Part shown: in pieces, positions 8,762 through 17,851 of the stretch
Numbering within the stretch: position 1 is the stretch's first letter
How the letters are laid out: every line of letters begins with the position of its first letter
Assembly (NCBI RefSeq): GCF_000210075.1
Contig: NC_021017.1
Location: 4,389,723 to 4,432,195 of the forward strand
Source: Bacteroides xylanisolvens XB1A
GTDB taxonomy: Bacteria > Bacteroidota > Bacteroidia > Bacteroidales > Bacteroidaceae
DNA: 42,473 nucleotides
Direction: 5' to 3'
The notes under the pieces: model-generated
Told to the model about the DNA's origin: nothing
The model's database searches: none
The model's input: only the letters and a program-made list of their open reading frames with translations
Program-made: the position numbers and the translations under genes

Positions 8762-10773
8762 TGAATATGAAAATTAAAGATTCAATAGCTTGGGCAGCTT
8801 TTGGGGCTGTGATGGCAATTATCATGTTTCCGTCATGCTCTGACGAAAATGAAGCCGGCATATTGGAAATAACAAATAATGAGATTATTCTTCAGGCTGA
8901 AGGTACTCCGGTTCAGGTTGAAGTGAAATCCAATACCGAGTGGCGCATAGACTTTGCAGAATCAACCTGGTTTTCTACAGATATACGTGGAGCCCAGTCA
9001 TCAAGAACTTATTTCACAGTGACTTATGATGAAAATATCAGTGATTCCGAACGTTTCTGTGATATTCGTGTGTTTACAAAAGATGGGAAGACTTCGGATG
9101 TAATCAAGATAAAACAACTATCCCGTTATCCATTTATAGTTCCTGCCAGTGATAATATGGAACTCTTTACCAAAGGAGGCGAATATAATATGGATATTTC
9201 GACCAATGTGCCTGAAACGGATATTGTGATTACGCCGACAGTGGAATGGGTGAAAGAGTATCGGATAAGTGACGGAAAACTTTATTTCAATACGGAAACA
9301 AATTCTCAATCACCCCGCACAGGAAGTATCGTATTGAGTTATGACGATCAATACCAACGTAAAGCCACGACTACAATCAACCTGTCGCAAGCATATTCTG
9401 AATATGCGAATGCAGAACTTGTCAGCTATCCAACCGTTTATGGCTATCCTGTCGGTGGAATTACTAACAATGTATATATTGAAGGAACGATCGTTGCCAC
9501 TGGTACATCGAAAAACTTCCCGAACAATCGTTATGTCATTCAGAATGAGACCGGGGAGACAGTGGTATTTGAATCAGAGTCTCTGATTACATTTGCGCAA
9601 TTTGCCAAGGTCTCATTGTGTTTGAAAGATGGAACGATAAAGGAAGAATCAGAGGGCAGCTTTACCTACAGACTGATTAGCGGTATCACTGCCGCCCATG
9701 TAATCAGTTCGGAACTTTCCACCTTCACGATTCCTGAAAAAACAATCGCAGAACTAACGGATAATATGGTATTCAGCCTTGTGACCTTAAAAGATGTCGA
9801 GATTGCCTCTCCGGTAGGCGCATTTACTAATTTCAAGACTACCGATCCGGGAGCTGCCGACCGTAAGGCGAATAAAAATTATTGGGTGGAGAAATTCCCG
9901 GCATACTACAGATACTATCCAACCTGCATCAGAGATAAAAACGGCTCTAATACATATATGCTTACTTCGCTCGATGCTCCTTATGCGCATGAGACACTTC
10001 CTAGAGGTTCAGGAACCATCACCGGAATCGTAGCGAAAGTCAAGCTTACCAATTTTGACATCTCCGAAAGCCGGTTGTGTATTCTTCCGCTTCATAGAGA
10101 GGACATCAATATCGGTGATATGAACGAGATCACTTCGGTGCTCGTGGAGTGGGATTGTAATGTGCCCGATTGGAAAGAAATAGGTGCTTCTACATTTACG
10201 GAGTATCATCCGACAGGCGGAGAAGCATCGCAGTCAAATGCTATTCTTAATAAAGACGGGAATAAGCATTTCCAGCAAACCTATGCAGATTACATATTAG
10301 GTTTCCAGGATGATTTCCGGGGAGATATGAATCTTAATACCACAGATGGATATTATGGGCGTATGCGAGGAGGAGCTTTCAATAGTAAACCGTGGTCTAC
10401 AAGTTCATATTTTTACGTAGACAAAATATCGACAGTAGGTATTTCTACATCCCTGTCTCTTCAGGTTGAAATGAATGCAAGTTGGGGAGGTGGCCCTGTG
10501 GCTGTGGTTGAATATGCTTATTCGATGAGTGGTGAATGGGTGAAAGTAGATAATTCAGAGTTTACCATTCTGGGACAGTTTGATAGAACGGCTGCAGGTG
10601 GACAGACGGAGAAGAACATTCCTGGTTATAAAGTCTATGACTTTAAGTTGCCGGATGCCTTATTGAACCGCGATAATATCTGTATCAGATTGCGACCTGT
10701 TCGACTTCCGTCCGGCGTATCGGGCTTCATGCCGCTTCGACTTGCTAATATCTCGATCAAATATAATAAATAA
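8761..10773 (+). CDS. BACON / DUF5689-domain surface lipoprotein (SusE/F position)
   Basis: A 670-residue lipoprotein. The ATG at 8761 overlaps the previous stop (TGATG), so translation is coupled; a TTG directly before it is a weaker start. The signal peptide ends FPSC (Cys26), followed by SDENE, which resembles the acidic surface-export signal of Bacteroides lipoproteins. Two BACON-like beta-sandwich repeats (about 35-120 and 122-210; typical SNTEWRIDF and RTGSIVLSY) precede a DUF5689 domain (about 212-450, starting near GYPVGGITNNVYIEGTI). The C-terminal part is a beta-rich domain I cannot name. By position it replaces SusE/SusF and probably binds the ligand. I see no catalytic motif. It is the last gene of the operon, before a strong hairpin. 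Confidence 0.82.
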   Translation: MNMKIKDSIAWAAFGAVMAIIMFPSCSDENEAGILEITNNEIILQAEGTPVQVEVKSNTEWRIDFAESTWFSTDIRGAQSSRTYFTVTYDENISDSERFCDIRVFTKDGKTSDVIKIKQLSRYPFIVPASDNMELFTKGGEYNMDISTNVPETDIVITPTVEWVKEYRISDGKLYFNTETNSQSPRTGSIVLSYDDQYQRKATTTINLSQAYSEYANAELVSYPTVYGYPVGGITNNVYIEGTIVATGTSKNFPNNRYVIQNETGETVVFESESLITFAQFAKVSLCLKDGTIKEESEGSFTYRLISGITAAHVISSELSTFTIPEKTIAELTDNMVFSLVTLKDVEIASPVGAFTNFKTTDPGAADRKANKNYWVEKFPAYYRYYPTCIRDKNGSNTYMLTSLDAPYAHETLPRGSGTITGIVAKVKLTNFDISESRLCILPLHREDINIGDMNEITSVLVEWDCNVPDWKEIGASTFTEYHPTGGEASQSNAILNKDGNKHFQQTYADYILGFQDDFRGDMNLNTTDGYYGRMRGGAFNSKPWSTSSYFYVDKISTVGISTSLSLQVEMNASWGGGPVAVVEYAYSMSGEWVKVDNSEFTILGQFDRTAAGGQTEKNIPGYKVYDFKLPDALLNRDNICIRLRPVRLPSGVSGFMPLRLANISIKYNK

Positions 10774-10798
10774 TCAATAGGGAAGTATCTATAAAAAT

Positions 10799-10842
10799 AA
10801 TCGGAAGCAACAGGAAATACCCTGCTTGCTTCCGATTCTCTT
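10799..10842. terminator. Bidirectional intrinsic terminator
   Basis: AATCGGAAGCAA (10799-10810) and TTGCTTCCGATT (10826-10837) form a perfect 12-bp stem, extended inside by CAGG/CCTG. T-rich sequence follows on the plus strand (CTCTTTATATA) and on the minus strand (TTATTTTTATAG). It should end both the Sus-like operon and the convergent gene at 10906-11352. Confidence 0.85.
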
Positions 10843-10905
10843 TATATAATGCTTTCGGATATTTATATTAATTCTGAACGAACTCTATCCTAAAAATGCT
10901 GTATA

Positions 10906-11352
10906 TTATTTTTCCAACAACTCTTTTAAGAACTCGTCCAATTCCTTATCCAACCCTTTCAGCAATTCATCATTCACGAGGATCGTATCATCGTCCACCA
11001 GTAACAATTCCGCTATGGTTTCTTTCTCTTCGTCCACCAGAACGAAAGAGTAAGGCTTCAGGATAGTCACCTTGTCGAAGTCTCCGGCATCTTTCATTCT
11101 GCAAAGAATGTTGCGTAGAGAAGGTTCCACGCTTTCAAGGAAATCATCCCCTTCATACGTAGCCCATTCTTCGACCATGATGTTCGCCAGTTCTTCATCA
11201 TCATCATTGTAAATATTAAGTTGTCCCGATGTCTGGTCCGGTTGGAGATGGATGTCGGTTACAACTGTTTGTTCACAGTTACATGTATATTTAGCGACTG
11301 CCTTTTGGATAGCCGATTCGATAATGGATAGTGATTGTTGGCTTAGTTTCAT
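10906..11352 (-). CDS. Conserved acidic hypothetical protein, 148 aa
   Basis: A small cytoplasmic-looking protein with no signal peptide or membrane span and no domain I can name. It is strongly acidic (NDDDEE, LVDDDT) and ends in a charged amphipathic helix (LLKGLDKELDEFLKELLEK). A CxC pair (CNCEQ) sits at about residues 24-26. Its own -7 box (TACCTTTG) lies 23 bp before the start, and the hairpin shared with the Sus-like operon lies downstream. It is probably a single-gene unit. The function is unknown; its conserved look and ordinary codon use suggest a real gene. Confidence 0.75.
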   Translation of the reverse strand: MKLSQQSLSIIESAIQKAVAKYTCNCEQTVVTDIHLQPDQTSGQLNIYNDDDEELANIMVEEWATYEGDDFLESVEPSLRNILCRMKDAGDFDKVTILKPYSFVLVDEEKETIAELLLVDDDTILVNDELLKGLDKELDEFLKELLEK

Positions 11353-11374
11353 GGGTTCCTTCTTTTTATAAGTT

Positions 11375-11382
11375 CAAAGGTA
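11375..11382 (-). promoter_or_regulatory. -7 box for the 148-aa gene
   Basis: TACCTTTG on the minus strand matches TAnnTTTG exactly, 22 bp upstream of the ATG at 11352. No clear -33 TTTG was found. Confidence 0.55.
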
Positions 11383-11413
11383 TAAAAAAAATAAGATTTG
11401 ATACACAATTTCC

Positions 11414-12520
11414 TTAAAAATCATCATTAAATCGGCTCATTTGTAATTTTAACTTAGGTAATTGAGCGTTTCTCTCCTTCAATTCGGCTAAATACAAGGA
11501 TGTGAGATAATAATTCGGCACATCGTCAATGCTGGCCTGAACACTATCTGTGATATTCTTTTTATCAATTTTCTTGGCTAGTTGCTGTGCTTTTTCCGCC
11601 CATTCTTCCGCTTTAGCGAGACTATCCTTCATTTCATAATAAACAGCTATGTTGAGAGCTGCCCGCATCTTCTTCTTTTGGTTCTTGGTACCTTCGAAAG
11701 CCTGGTTCCAAAGTTCGTATGCGTCGTCCCATGAATTTTCGCGTACATAGATGGCAGCATCACGCATGGGAACCGAACCTCCGGTATACAGATACCGTGT
11801 TCCTTTTTTCCACATAGGGACGAGATATTTCACCGGAACTGTCCCTGCAAATACCGCTGCTTCCTCCAGCATTTGTTTGTCGCGAATCATGCGGGTGGCA
11901 GCTTCTACGGCAGTACCTCCAAACTCTTCCCAAAAGATGCTGTCGTTAGGATGGAGCGTAGTCATCGGCCGGCTACGTTCGGGAAGATACACTTTCACCG
12001 TGGGATATACTTTTACGTCTACTGCTCCTTGAAAACAGTTGAACTCATTCAGAAAACGGACAGATTTAGTTGCTTTGAGTTGCAGATTTTCCAGTGCAAT
12101 GATAAAATCCACTCCCAAACTAGAGGCTAACTGACGGACTTCCTCCTGGCTCAATGTACTTTCGCGGGCCAGTTTATCATTTGCCCGCAAAGCAGAATCA
12201 CAGATGACTACTTCTTCAAAGTAATTCTGATGTGCGATTTCTTCAGCCAGTGACTCGGTGGCAATCTTAGGATCTCCGTTGGCGTATGCCGTTGCACGAC
12301 TTACGAGCGGTGTACCTTCTTTGATCTTTTCAGTCGTTGTTATTAGTTTGTTATCCGGTGTGTTGCTGGTGTTATTCACGATAGCTACTTTCCGGAGTTG
12401 CGGAGGAAAGCTCAAGTCGGCAGGTTGCAGATAATCAATGGAAATCTGTTCCAAACTCTGACAGCTGCCCAGTGTCAGCAGGAAGATAGTGACGAAAGCC
12501 AGTGAATAAGATTTTGCCAT
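11414..12520 (-). CDS. DUF6340-family lipoprotein
   Basis: A 368-residue lipoprotein with a signal peptide ending LTLGSC (Cys20). The N-terminal signature (ISIDYLQPADLSFPPQLRKVAIVNN) is typical of the DUF6340 family, whose function is not known. The middle part, with an alternating hydrophobic pattern (VDFIIALENLQLKATKSV), resembles outer-membrane assembly lipoproteins that oligomerise. The C-terminal third (about 260-340) is helical and TPR-like (DDAYELWNQAFEG, KAEEWAEKAQQLAKK). No surface-export signal follows the cysteine, so it probably faces the periplasm. It has its own promoter and sits directly after the secA terminator. The family name is recalled from sequence resemblance, not searched. 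Confidence 0.75.
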   Translation of the reverse strand: MAKSYSLAFVTIFLLTLGSCQSLEQISIDYLQPADLSFPPQLRKVAIVNNTSNTPDNKLITTTEKIKEGTPLVSRATAYANGDPKIATESLAEEIAHQNYFEEVVICDSALRANDKLARESTLSQEEVRQLASSLGVDFIIALENLQLKATKSVRFLNEFNCFQGAVDVKVYPTVKVYLPERSRPMTTLHPNDSIFWEEFGGTAVEAATRMIRDKQMLEEAAVFAGTVPVKYLVPMWKKGTRYLYTGGSVPMRDAAIYVRENSWDDAYELWNQAFEGTKNQKKKMRAALNIAVYYEMKDSLAKAEEWAEKAQQLAKKIDKKNITDSVQASIDDVPNYYLTSLYLAELKERNAQLPKLKLQMSRFNDDF

Positions 12521-12546
12521 AGTTTTGTTCTATTTAGTAATTTGAA

Positions 12547-12554
12547 CAAAAGTA
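12547..12554 (-). promoter_or_regulatory. -7 box for the DUF6340 gene
   Basis: TACTTTTG on the minus strand fits TAnnTTTG, 26 bp before the start codon and just downstream of the secA terminator, which is where this gene's promoter should be. Confidence 0.5.
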
Positions 12555-12569
12555 CAATTTTGGAGGAAT

Positions 12570-12614
12570 AAAAGAAAGTCTCAAACAGTTTTTAACCGTT
12601 TGAGACTTTCTTTT
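12570..12614. terminator. Terminator after secA (perfect 17-bp stem)
   Basis: Arms at 12570-12586 and 12598-12614 are perfect inverted repeats of 17 bp (core AAGTCTCAAAC / GTTTGAGACTT) around an 11-base loop. The AAAAG/CTTTT ends give a T-run on either strand. It terminates secA on the minus strand. Between it and secA (12615-12761) I see only AT-rich sequence and a short heptamer repeat. Confidence 0.85.
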
Positions 12615-12727
12615 GTGTATTGAAACTTGAGATTATACCTTAATGTTAAAAATTAAATAAGGCTTTTGAGCGAAGCTGATTCAAAAATGAGCACAAAGAA
12701 ATAGAAACTCCTACTTACCCAACTTTT

Positions 12728-12749
12728 AACTCTCAACTCTCAACTCTCC
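12728..12749. repeat. Short tandem heptamer repeat (AACTCTC x3)
   Basis: Three head-to-tail copies of AACTCTC lie just past the secA stop codon in the 3' untranslated region. A partial copy (TCTCAACTTCT) follows at 12752. It is probably neutral slippage sequence. Confidence 0.6.
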
Positions 12750-12761
12750 CTTCTCAACTTC

Positions 12762-15700
12762 TTAAAGGTTTTTACCGTGGCAGTTCTTATACTTCTTGCC
12801 GCTTCCGCATGGGCAAGGATCGTTACGTCCTACAGTCTTTTCTGCACGGATAGGTTCACGTTTCTGCTGTTCACGAGTATCCTGGCTGGCAGCAGCCTGC
12901 TGGTTCGGATCACTCAAGTCCTGCTTGTTTTCGCGATACTTGCTCATATCCTGACGTTGTTCAGGAGCAGCCTGACGCACTTCCACACGACGGGCAGCCT
13001 GTTCGTCCGGAGCTTCCTGTACAGGAATTTGTCCGCGCATCAAGATAGATATAGTCTGGTTGTTGATCTTGTTCACCATGGCGTCGAACAAAGTCACAGA
13101 TTCCAGTTTATAAATCAACAGCGGGTCTTTCTGTTCGTAACTTGCGTTCTGTACGGAATGTTTCAGTTCGTCCAGTTCGCGGAGGTTTTCTTTCCATGCT
13201 TCGTCGATGACGTGGAGCAGGATTGATTTCTCGAACGATTTCACCACTTCTTTAGATTCCGATTCGTAAGCCGCTTTCAGGTTACAAGAGATATTATACA
13301 TTCGTTTACCGTCTGTAATAGGAATCAGGATGTTTTCGTACATGTGTCCCTGATTTTCATATACCTGTTTGATAACCGGATTAGCGATCTGTGCCAGACG
13401 TTCAGTTTTGCGTTTGAAGTTATCCATCGCAATGTTGAAAGTCTTTTCGGCCAACTTTTCTTTCTTCTCGTTACGGAATTCTTCTTCAGTGAACGGAGTT
13501 TCCATCGCCAATGTCTGAAGCAGTTCCATTTGGCAACCTTCATAATCATTGTTTTCGATAGCATTGGCACAACGGTCCCAAATCATGTTCACGATGTCCA
13601 TACCGATACGTTCACCCATCAAAGCGTGGCGGCGTTTGGTGTAAACCACTGTACGCTGCTTGTTCATCACGTCGTCATATTCCAACAGACGTTTACGAAT
13701 ACCGAAGTTATTTTCTTCCACCTTCTTCTGGGCACGTTCGATAGAATTGGAAATCATCTTGTGCTCGATCATTTCGCCTTCCTGGAAACCAAGTTTGTCC
13801 ATTACGCTGGCGATACGGTCGGAGGAGAACAGACGCATCAAATCATCTTCCAGTGACACAAAGAATACAGAAGAACCCGGGTCACCCTGACGTCCTGCAC
13901 GACCACGCAACTGGCGGTCTACACGACGGGATTCGTGACGTTCCGTACCGATAATTGCCAAACCGCCCGCAGCTTTCACTTCCGGACTTAACTTGATGTC
14001 GGTACCACGACCAGCCATATTGGTAGCGATGGTTACTGTTCCGCTCAAACCGGCAGTAGCAACGATGTCCGCTTCTTTCTGGTGCAGTTTGGCGTTCAAT
14101 ACCTTGTGCTCAATCTTACGCATGGTAAGCATTTTGCTCAACATTTCGGAGATTTCTACCGAGGTAGTACCCACCAATACCGGACGTCCTGCCTGAACCA
14201 ATTTTTCGATTTCCTCGATAACAGCTTTATACTTTTCGCGTTTCGTCTTGTAAACGCGGTCGTTCATATCCTTTCTTGCAATCGGACGGTTGGTCGGGAT
14301 CACGACTACGTCCAATTTGTAGATATCCCAAAGTTCGCCTGCTTCCGTTTCAGCAGTACCGGTCATACCGGACAGTTTGTGATACATACGGAAGTAGTTC
14401 TGCAAAGTAATCGTTGCAAAGGTCTGCGTAGCAGCTTCCACTTTCACACGTTCCTTGGCTTCGATAGCCTGGTGCAATCCGTCAGAGTAGCGGCGACCTT
14501 CCATGATACGGCCTGTCTGCTCGTCTACAATCTTCACCTGTCCGTCGATCACTACATATTCATCATCTTTCTCGAACATGGTGTAAGCCTTCAACAACTG
14601 GTTGATGGTGTGTACACGTTCCGATTTGATGGCATAGTTTGTCAGAAGTTCATCTTTCTTTTCAAGCAGTTGTTCGTTAGTCAGATGTTGGTTTTCCAGT
14701 TCCGAAAGTTGTCCGGCGATGTCCGGAAGAACGAACAATGTCGGGTCTTCAGAGTTACCGGTAATCAGGTCTACCCCCTTGTCTGTCAGGTCTACACTAT
14801 TCAGTTTCTCGTCGATTACGAAATACAGCGGATCAGTAACTTCATGCATACGCTTGTTGTTCTGTTCCATGTAGATCTCTTCCGTCTTGAGCATACCTGC
14901 CTTGATTCCCTGTTCACTAAGGAACTTAATCAAAGCCTTGTTTTTCGGCAATGCCTTGTGGCTGCGGTATAAAGCGAGGAATCCTTCTTCCACTTCTTTC
15001 TTATCGTTGGATGCGATCAGTTTCTTAGCTTCGGAGAGATATTTGGTAGCCAATACTTTCTGTGCTTCTACCAGACGTTCTACTAACGGACGGAGTTGCT
15101 CGAACAATTGGTCGTCGCCTTTCGGTACAGGACCGGAGATAATCAACGGAGTACGGGCGTCGTCAATCAATACCGAGTCGACCTCATCGACGATGGCATA
15201 GTTGTGCTGACGTTGTACAAGGTCTTTCGGGCTGATAGCCATGTTGTCACGCAGGTAGTCGAAACCGAATTCGTTGTTCGTACCGAACGTGATGTCTGCC
15301 AGGTATGCCTGACGGCGTGCGTCGGAGTTCGGTTGATGGCGGTCGATACAATCCACGCTCAATCCGTGGAACATATAAAGAGGTCCCATCCATTCGGAGT
15401 CACGTTTGGCGAGGTAATCATTCACGGTAACCACGTGCACACCGTTTCCGGTCAGTGCGTTAAGGAATACCGGGAGGGTAGCCACCAATGTTTTACCTTC
15501 ACCGGTTGCCATTTCCGCAATCTTACCTTTGTGCAGAACGACACCACCAAAGAGCTGTACGTCGTAGTGAACCATGTTCCATACCGTATCGTTTCCACCG
15601 GCTATCCAGTGATTCTGATAGATGGCCTTGTCGCCTTCGATGCGTACAAAATCTTTCGTTGCAGCCAGTTGGCGGTCAAAATCCGTAGCGGTAACAACGA

Positions 15701-16079
15701 TTTCTTCATTTTCTGTGAAACGTTTGGCAGTGGCTTTCACGATAGAGAAAGCAACGGGCAGTACTTCGTCCAGTGCTTTTTCATATTTCTCCAGAATTTC
15801 TTTTTCTGTCTTATCGATTTGTGCGAAGACTTCTTCGCGGTCTTCCAGTTCCAGTGTCTCGATGCTTGCCTTCAACTCTTCCACTTTCGCACGTTCGGCA
15901 GTAGCCGATTCATGGATATATTTTTTGAGTTCTTCCGTTTTGGCACGGAGGGCGTCGTTGTCCAGTTTTTCAACCTCCGGGTAGGCAGCTTTGATCTTTT
16001 CCACCCAGGGCTTGATTTCTTTCATGTCTCGTGTGGATTTGTTTCCGAAAATCGAGCTTAAAAATTCATTAAATCCCAT
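12762..16079 (-). CDS. secA: Preprotein translocase ATPase SecA
   Basis: A 1,105-residue SecA, the cytoplasmic motor that drives unfolded preproteins through SecYEG. Visible are Walker [15 protein letters not shown], the DEAD-like Walker [21 protein letters not shown], the preprotein cross-linking region, motif [14 protein letters not shown], and the arginine-finger motif [16 protein letters not shown]. The C-terminal zinc tail [19 protein letters not shown] binds SecB or lipids. The extra length compared with E. coli (901 aa) is usual for Bacteroidetes and comes from insertions in the nucleotide-binding region. The partner SecG gene is also in this window (36781). A promoter -7 box lies 137 bp upstream, leaving a leader that contains a large hairpin. 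Confidence 0.98.
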   Translation of the reverse strand: MGFNEFLSSIFGNKSTRDMKEIKPWVEKIKAAYPEVEKLDNDALRAKTEELKKYIHESATAERAKVEELKASIETLELEDREEVFAQIDKTEKEILEKYEKALDEVLPVAFSIVKATAKRFTENEEIVVTATDFDRQLAATKDFVRIEGDKAIYQNHWIAGGNDTVWNMVHYDVQLFGGVVLHKGKIAEMATGEGKTLVATLPVFLNALTGNGVHVVTVNDYLAKRDSEWMGPLYMFHGLSVDCIDRHQPNSDARRQAYLADITFGTNNEFGFDYLRDNMAISPKDLVQRQHNYAIVDEVDSVLIDDARTPLIISGPVPKGDDQLFEQLRPLVERLVEAQKVLATKYLSEAKKLIASNDKKEVEEGFLALYRSHKALPKNKALIKFLSEQGIKAGMLKTEEIYMEQNNKRMHEVTDPLYFVIDEKLNSVDLTDKGVDLITGNSEDPTLFVLPDIAGQLSELENQHLTNEQLLEKKDELLTNYAIKSERVHTINQLLKAYTMFEKDDEYVVIDGQVKIVDEQTGRIMEGRRYSDGLHQAIEAKERVKVEAATQTFATITLQNYFRMYHKLSGMTGTAETEAGELWDIYKLDVVVIPTNRPIARKDMNDRVYKTKREKYKAVIEEIEKLVQAGRPVLVGTTSVEISEMLSKMLTMRKIEHKVLNAKLHQKEADIVATAGLSGTVTIATNMAGRGTDIKLSPEVKAAGGLAIIGTERHESRRVDRQLRGRAGRQGDPGSSVFFVSLEDDLMRLFSSDRIASVMDKLGFQEGEMIEHKMISNSIERAQKKVEENNFGIRKRLLEYDDVMNKQRTVVYTKRRHALMGERIGMDIVNMIWDRCANAIENNDYEGCQMELLQTLAMETPFTEEEFRNEKKEKLAEKTFNIAMDNFKRKTERLAQIANPVIKQVYENQGHMYENILIPITDGKRMYNISCNLKAAYESESKEVVKSFEKSILLHVIDEAWKENLRELDELKHSVQNASYEQKDPLLIYKLESVTLFDAMVNKINNQTISILMRGQIPVQEAPDEQAARRVEVRQAAPEQRQDMSKYRENKQDLSDPNQQAAASQDTREQQKREPIRAEKTVGRNDPCPCGSGKKYKNCHGKNL

Positions 16080-16114
16080 GTTATATTATTTAGTTTATTA
16101 TTTATCTTTTTCTG

Positions 16115-16202
16115 CACCACAGATTTCACGGATTTACACAGATTTTTTCATATAGAACACGGATCTTTCTTTTTAATCTGTGTGAATCTGTGGGATTTGT
16201 GG
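16115..16202. repeat. REP-like long hairpin in the secA leader
   Basis: A left arm of about 28 bases (16117-16144) and a right arm (16175-16202) pair along their whole length if G:U pairs are allowed; every difference between them is a wobble. The key repeated words are CACGGATTTACACAGATT and AATCTGTGTGAATCTGTGG. Related hairpins occur at 27395-27462 and 37256-37323. No T-run follows on either strand. Taking the -7 box at 16216-16223 as the secA promoter, this hairpin would be in the secA 5' untranslated region. Confidence 0.75.
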
Positions 16203-16215
16203 CGAATAATCTCCG

Positions 16216-16223
16216 CAAAGTTA
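16216..16223 (-). promoter_or_regulatory. -7 box, probable secA promoter
   Basis: TAACTTTG on the minus strand matches TAnnTTTG. No good -33 box was seen. It predicts a secA leader of roughly 130 bases. Confidence 0.5.
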
Positions 16224-16276
16224 CATTAAAATGCTGATTTATTTATGTTTTGCTCCCTGTTTTTGTGAGTAAATTT

Positions 16277-17851
16277 TTACCGTAGGTCGGTAATAGGAGC
16301 AGAAGTACAGGCATTGGGAGCCCGGATGCGCATGAAATGTGCCAGTGTGGGCGCAATATGTTCAATGGTTACAGGTGTCTGGATAATGGCCGGTTTTACG
16401 GAATGTCCCATGAAAATCAGCGGTGAAGGGATATAAGAATGACGTACCACTTTGTTTTCGCCGCCGTTCTCGTTGACGATGGTCCATCCGGGAAGGACGT
16501 CGATTACGAGGTCGCCCGAACGTTTGCGGTGGTAGCCGTTGCGTATTTTATGAATTTCCGGTGTCCATGAACCCAGCAACAGCCGGTTGGCTGAATATGC
16601 TTCGTTCACTCCGCTGAACTGCATCAGGAATTCTGCTGACTTTTGTTGGATCTCTGCCAGATTCAGTTCCTTCTTTTCCAGCAATTTATGATTCAGATAA
16701 ATCTGCTGGTTGTGGTGAGCTTCCACATACTTTCCTTCGCCATACGTAGCCATCAGGTACATATTCAATAGGGCGGCACAACGGTTGAGATAAAACTCTC
16801 CGCCGGGAATCTTGTACAATCCCGAGTCAGCCGATTCGCTGTCCGTATATCCGGTGGAAGTGACGAAAATAAGCACGTTTTGTAGTCCTACTTTCTTGTC
16901 GAGCGCTTCGAGCAGGTTTTCGATACTGCGGTCGAGACGCACGTAGGTGTCTTGTATTTCCATGGCACATTCTTGTACGGATTTATGTGCGTAGTTTCCT
17001 GCATAATAAGTAAGTGCCAATAAGTCAGTAATGTCATCCATGCCGATGGAGCTTTTGTTCAATGCTTCTTCGGCAAGTGCGTTCACTTCGTCATTCACAA
17101 AAGGGCTGGCGATGAAGCGTCTGTACTTATTGTTACGGTCGTCATCAAATTTATATTTGAAGAGTATATCCCGCCAATCTGGCAGAAAAGTGTACATGCC
17201 ACGGGGGAATACCGGTTCCCATGTCATACCCGCAATACGGAAATCAATCGCCTGCCGGTCATTGTATTGGCTTGCCCACCACGGAAACTCTCCATAATAG
17301 GTCGTTCCGCTCCATTTTCCGGTGTTGGGATTGAGCCAGAAAGCACCGTTTCCGGCATGTCCGGCTGCGAAAAGCGCGGCGTCGCAATCGGGGGCGATGG
17401 CATATACGAGTCCTTTGCCTTGGGTAGCTATTTTAAGCTCGTCGGCAATGGTGGAAGTCAGTAATTTGGTGGGTGCGGCCGTTTGGTCGGTGTAATATCC
17501 CATGAATGCTGTGTCGTCTGTGCTGTTGACGGGGCGAAGGGTAGAGGCGTCCATCCATCGTTGGGAGATGATTCCGTTCATGGAAGGCGTCGTGCCGCTG
17601 TAAATAGCTGCGATGGCAGAAGCGCGGTCTACGCCGCAGAAGGTATATTCGGCGTTATGGAACACTCTTCCCTCTTTCCAAAGACGTTTGAAGCCTTTCT
17701 CGCCGTAGAGTGACGAAAATGCTTCCAGATAGTCCGTACGCAGTTGGTCGATAGTCAGCCCTACCACTAATTTAGGGGCGGAAGGCAGTGACTGGGCTTG
17801 TAGCCCGGTGAAAGTCAGTACGGTGATGAGGGAAGTTAGTAGTCCTTTCAT
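16277..17851 (-). CDS. Alkaline-phosphatase-fold protein with degenerate active site
   Basis: A 524-residue secreted protein (signal peptide to about LQAQ, residue 20) of the PafA/nucleotide-pyrophosphatase branch of the alkaline phosphatase superfamily. Overall motifs are kept: VGLTIDQLRTDYL (metal Asp35), IYSGTTPSMNGI, FAAGHAGNGAFWL, ENLLEALDKKVG, NGYHRKRSGDL, PSPLIFMGH and IAPTLA. Compared from memory with the PafA pattern, key residues are missing: the nucleophile position is Arg76, the phosphate-binding Lys and Arg are Asp155 and Asp157, the next metal Asp is Asn286, and the ADHG metal pair reads STGY (332-335). Only Asp35 and His289 remain recognisable. It is probably a pseudoenzyme with a structural or binding role. 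Its ATG overlaps the lnb stop by one base, implying coupled translation. Confidence 0.85.
   Translation of the reverse strand: MKGLLTSLITVLTFTGLQAQSLPSAPKLVVGLTIDQLRTDYLEAFSSLYGEKGFKRLWKEGRVFHNAEYTFCGVDRASAIAAIYSGTTPSMNGIISQRWMDASTLRPVNSTDDTAFMGYYTDQTAAPTKLLTSTIADELKIATQGKGLVYAIAPDCDAALFAAGHAGNGAFWLNPNTGKWSGTTYYGEFPWWASQYNDRQAIDFRIAGMTWEPVFPRGMYTFLPDWRDILFKYKFDDDRNNKYRRFIASPFVNDEVNALAEEALNKSSIGMDDITDLLALTYYAGNYAHKSVQECAMEIQDTYVRLDRSIENLLEALDKKVGLQNVLIFVTSTGYTDSESADSGLYKIPGGEFYLNRCAALLNMYLMATYGEGKYVEAHHNQQIYLNHKLLEKKELNLAEIQQKSAEFLMQFSGVNEAYSANRLLLGSWTPEIHKIRNGYHRKRSGDLVIDVLPGWTIVNENGGENKVVRHSYIPSPLIFMGHSVKPAIIQTPVTIEHIAPTLAHFMRIRAPNACTSAPITDLR

Noticed and set aside
532..10773. The Sus-like locus as an integrated mobile element
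   Set aside because: No integrase, transposase, mobilisation gene, target-site repeat or tRNA boundary is visible at either end.
14082..16061. Two long open frames (296 and 321 codons) on the plus strand opposite secA
   Set aside because: They are antisense to a fully convincing SecA, rich in Phe, Val and His from reversed codon bias, and resemble no protein family.
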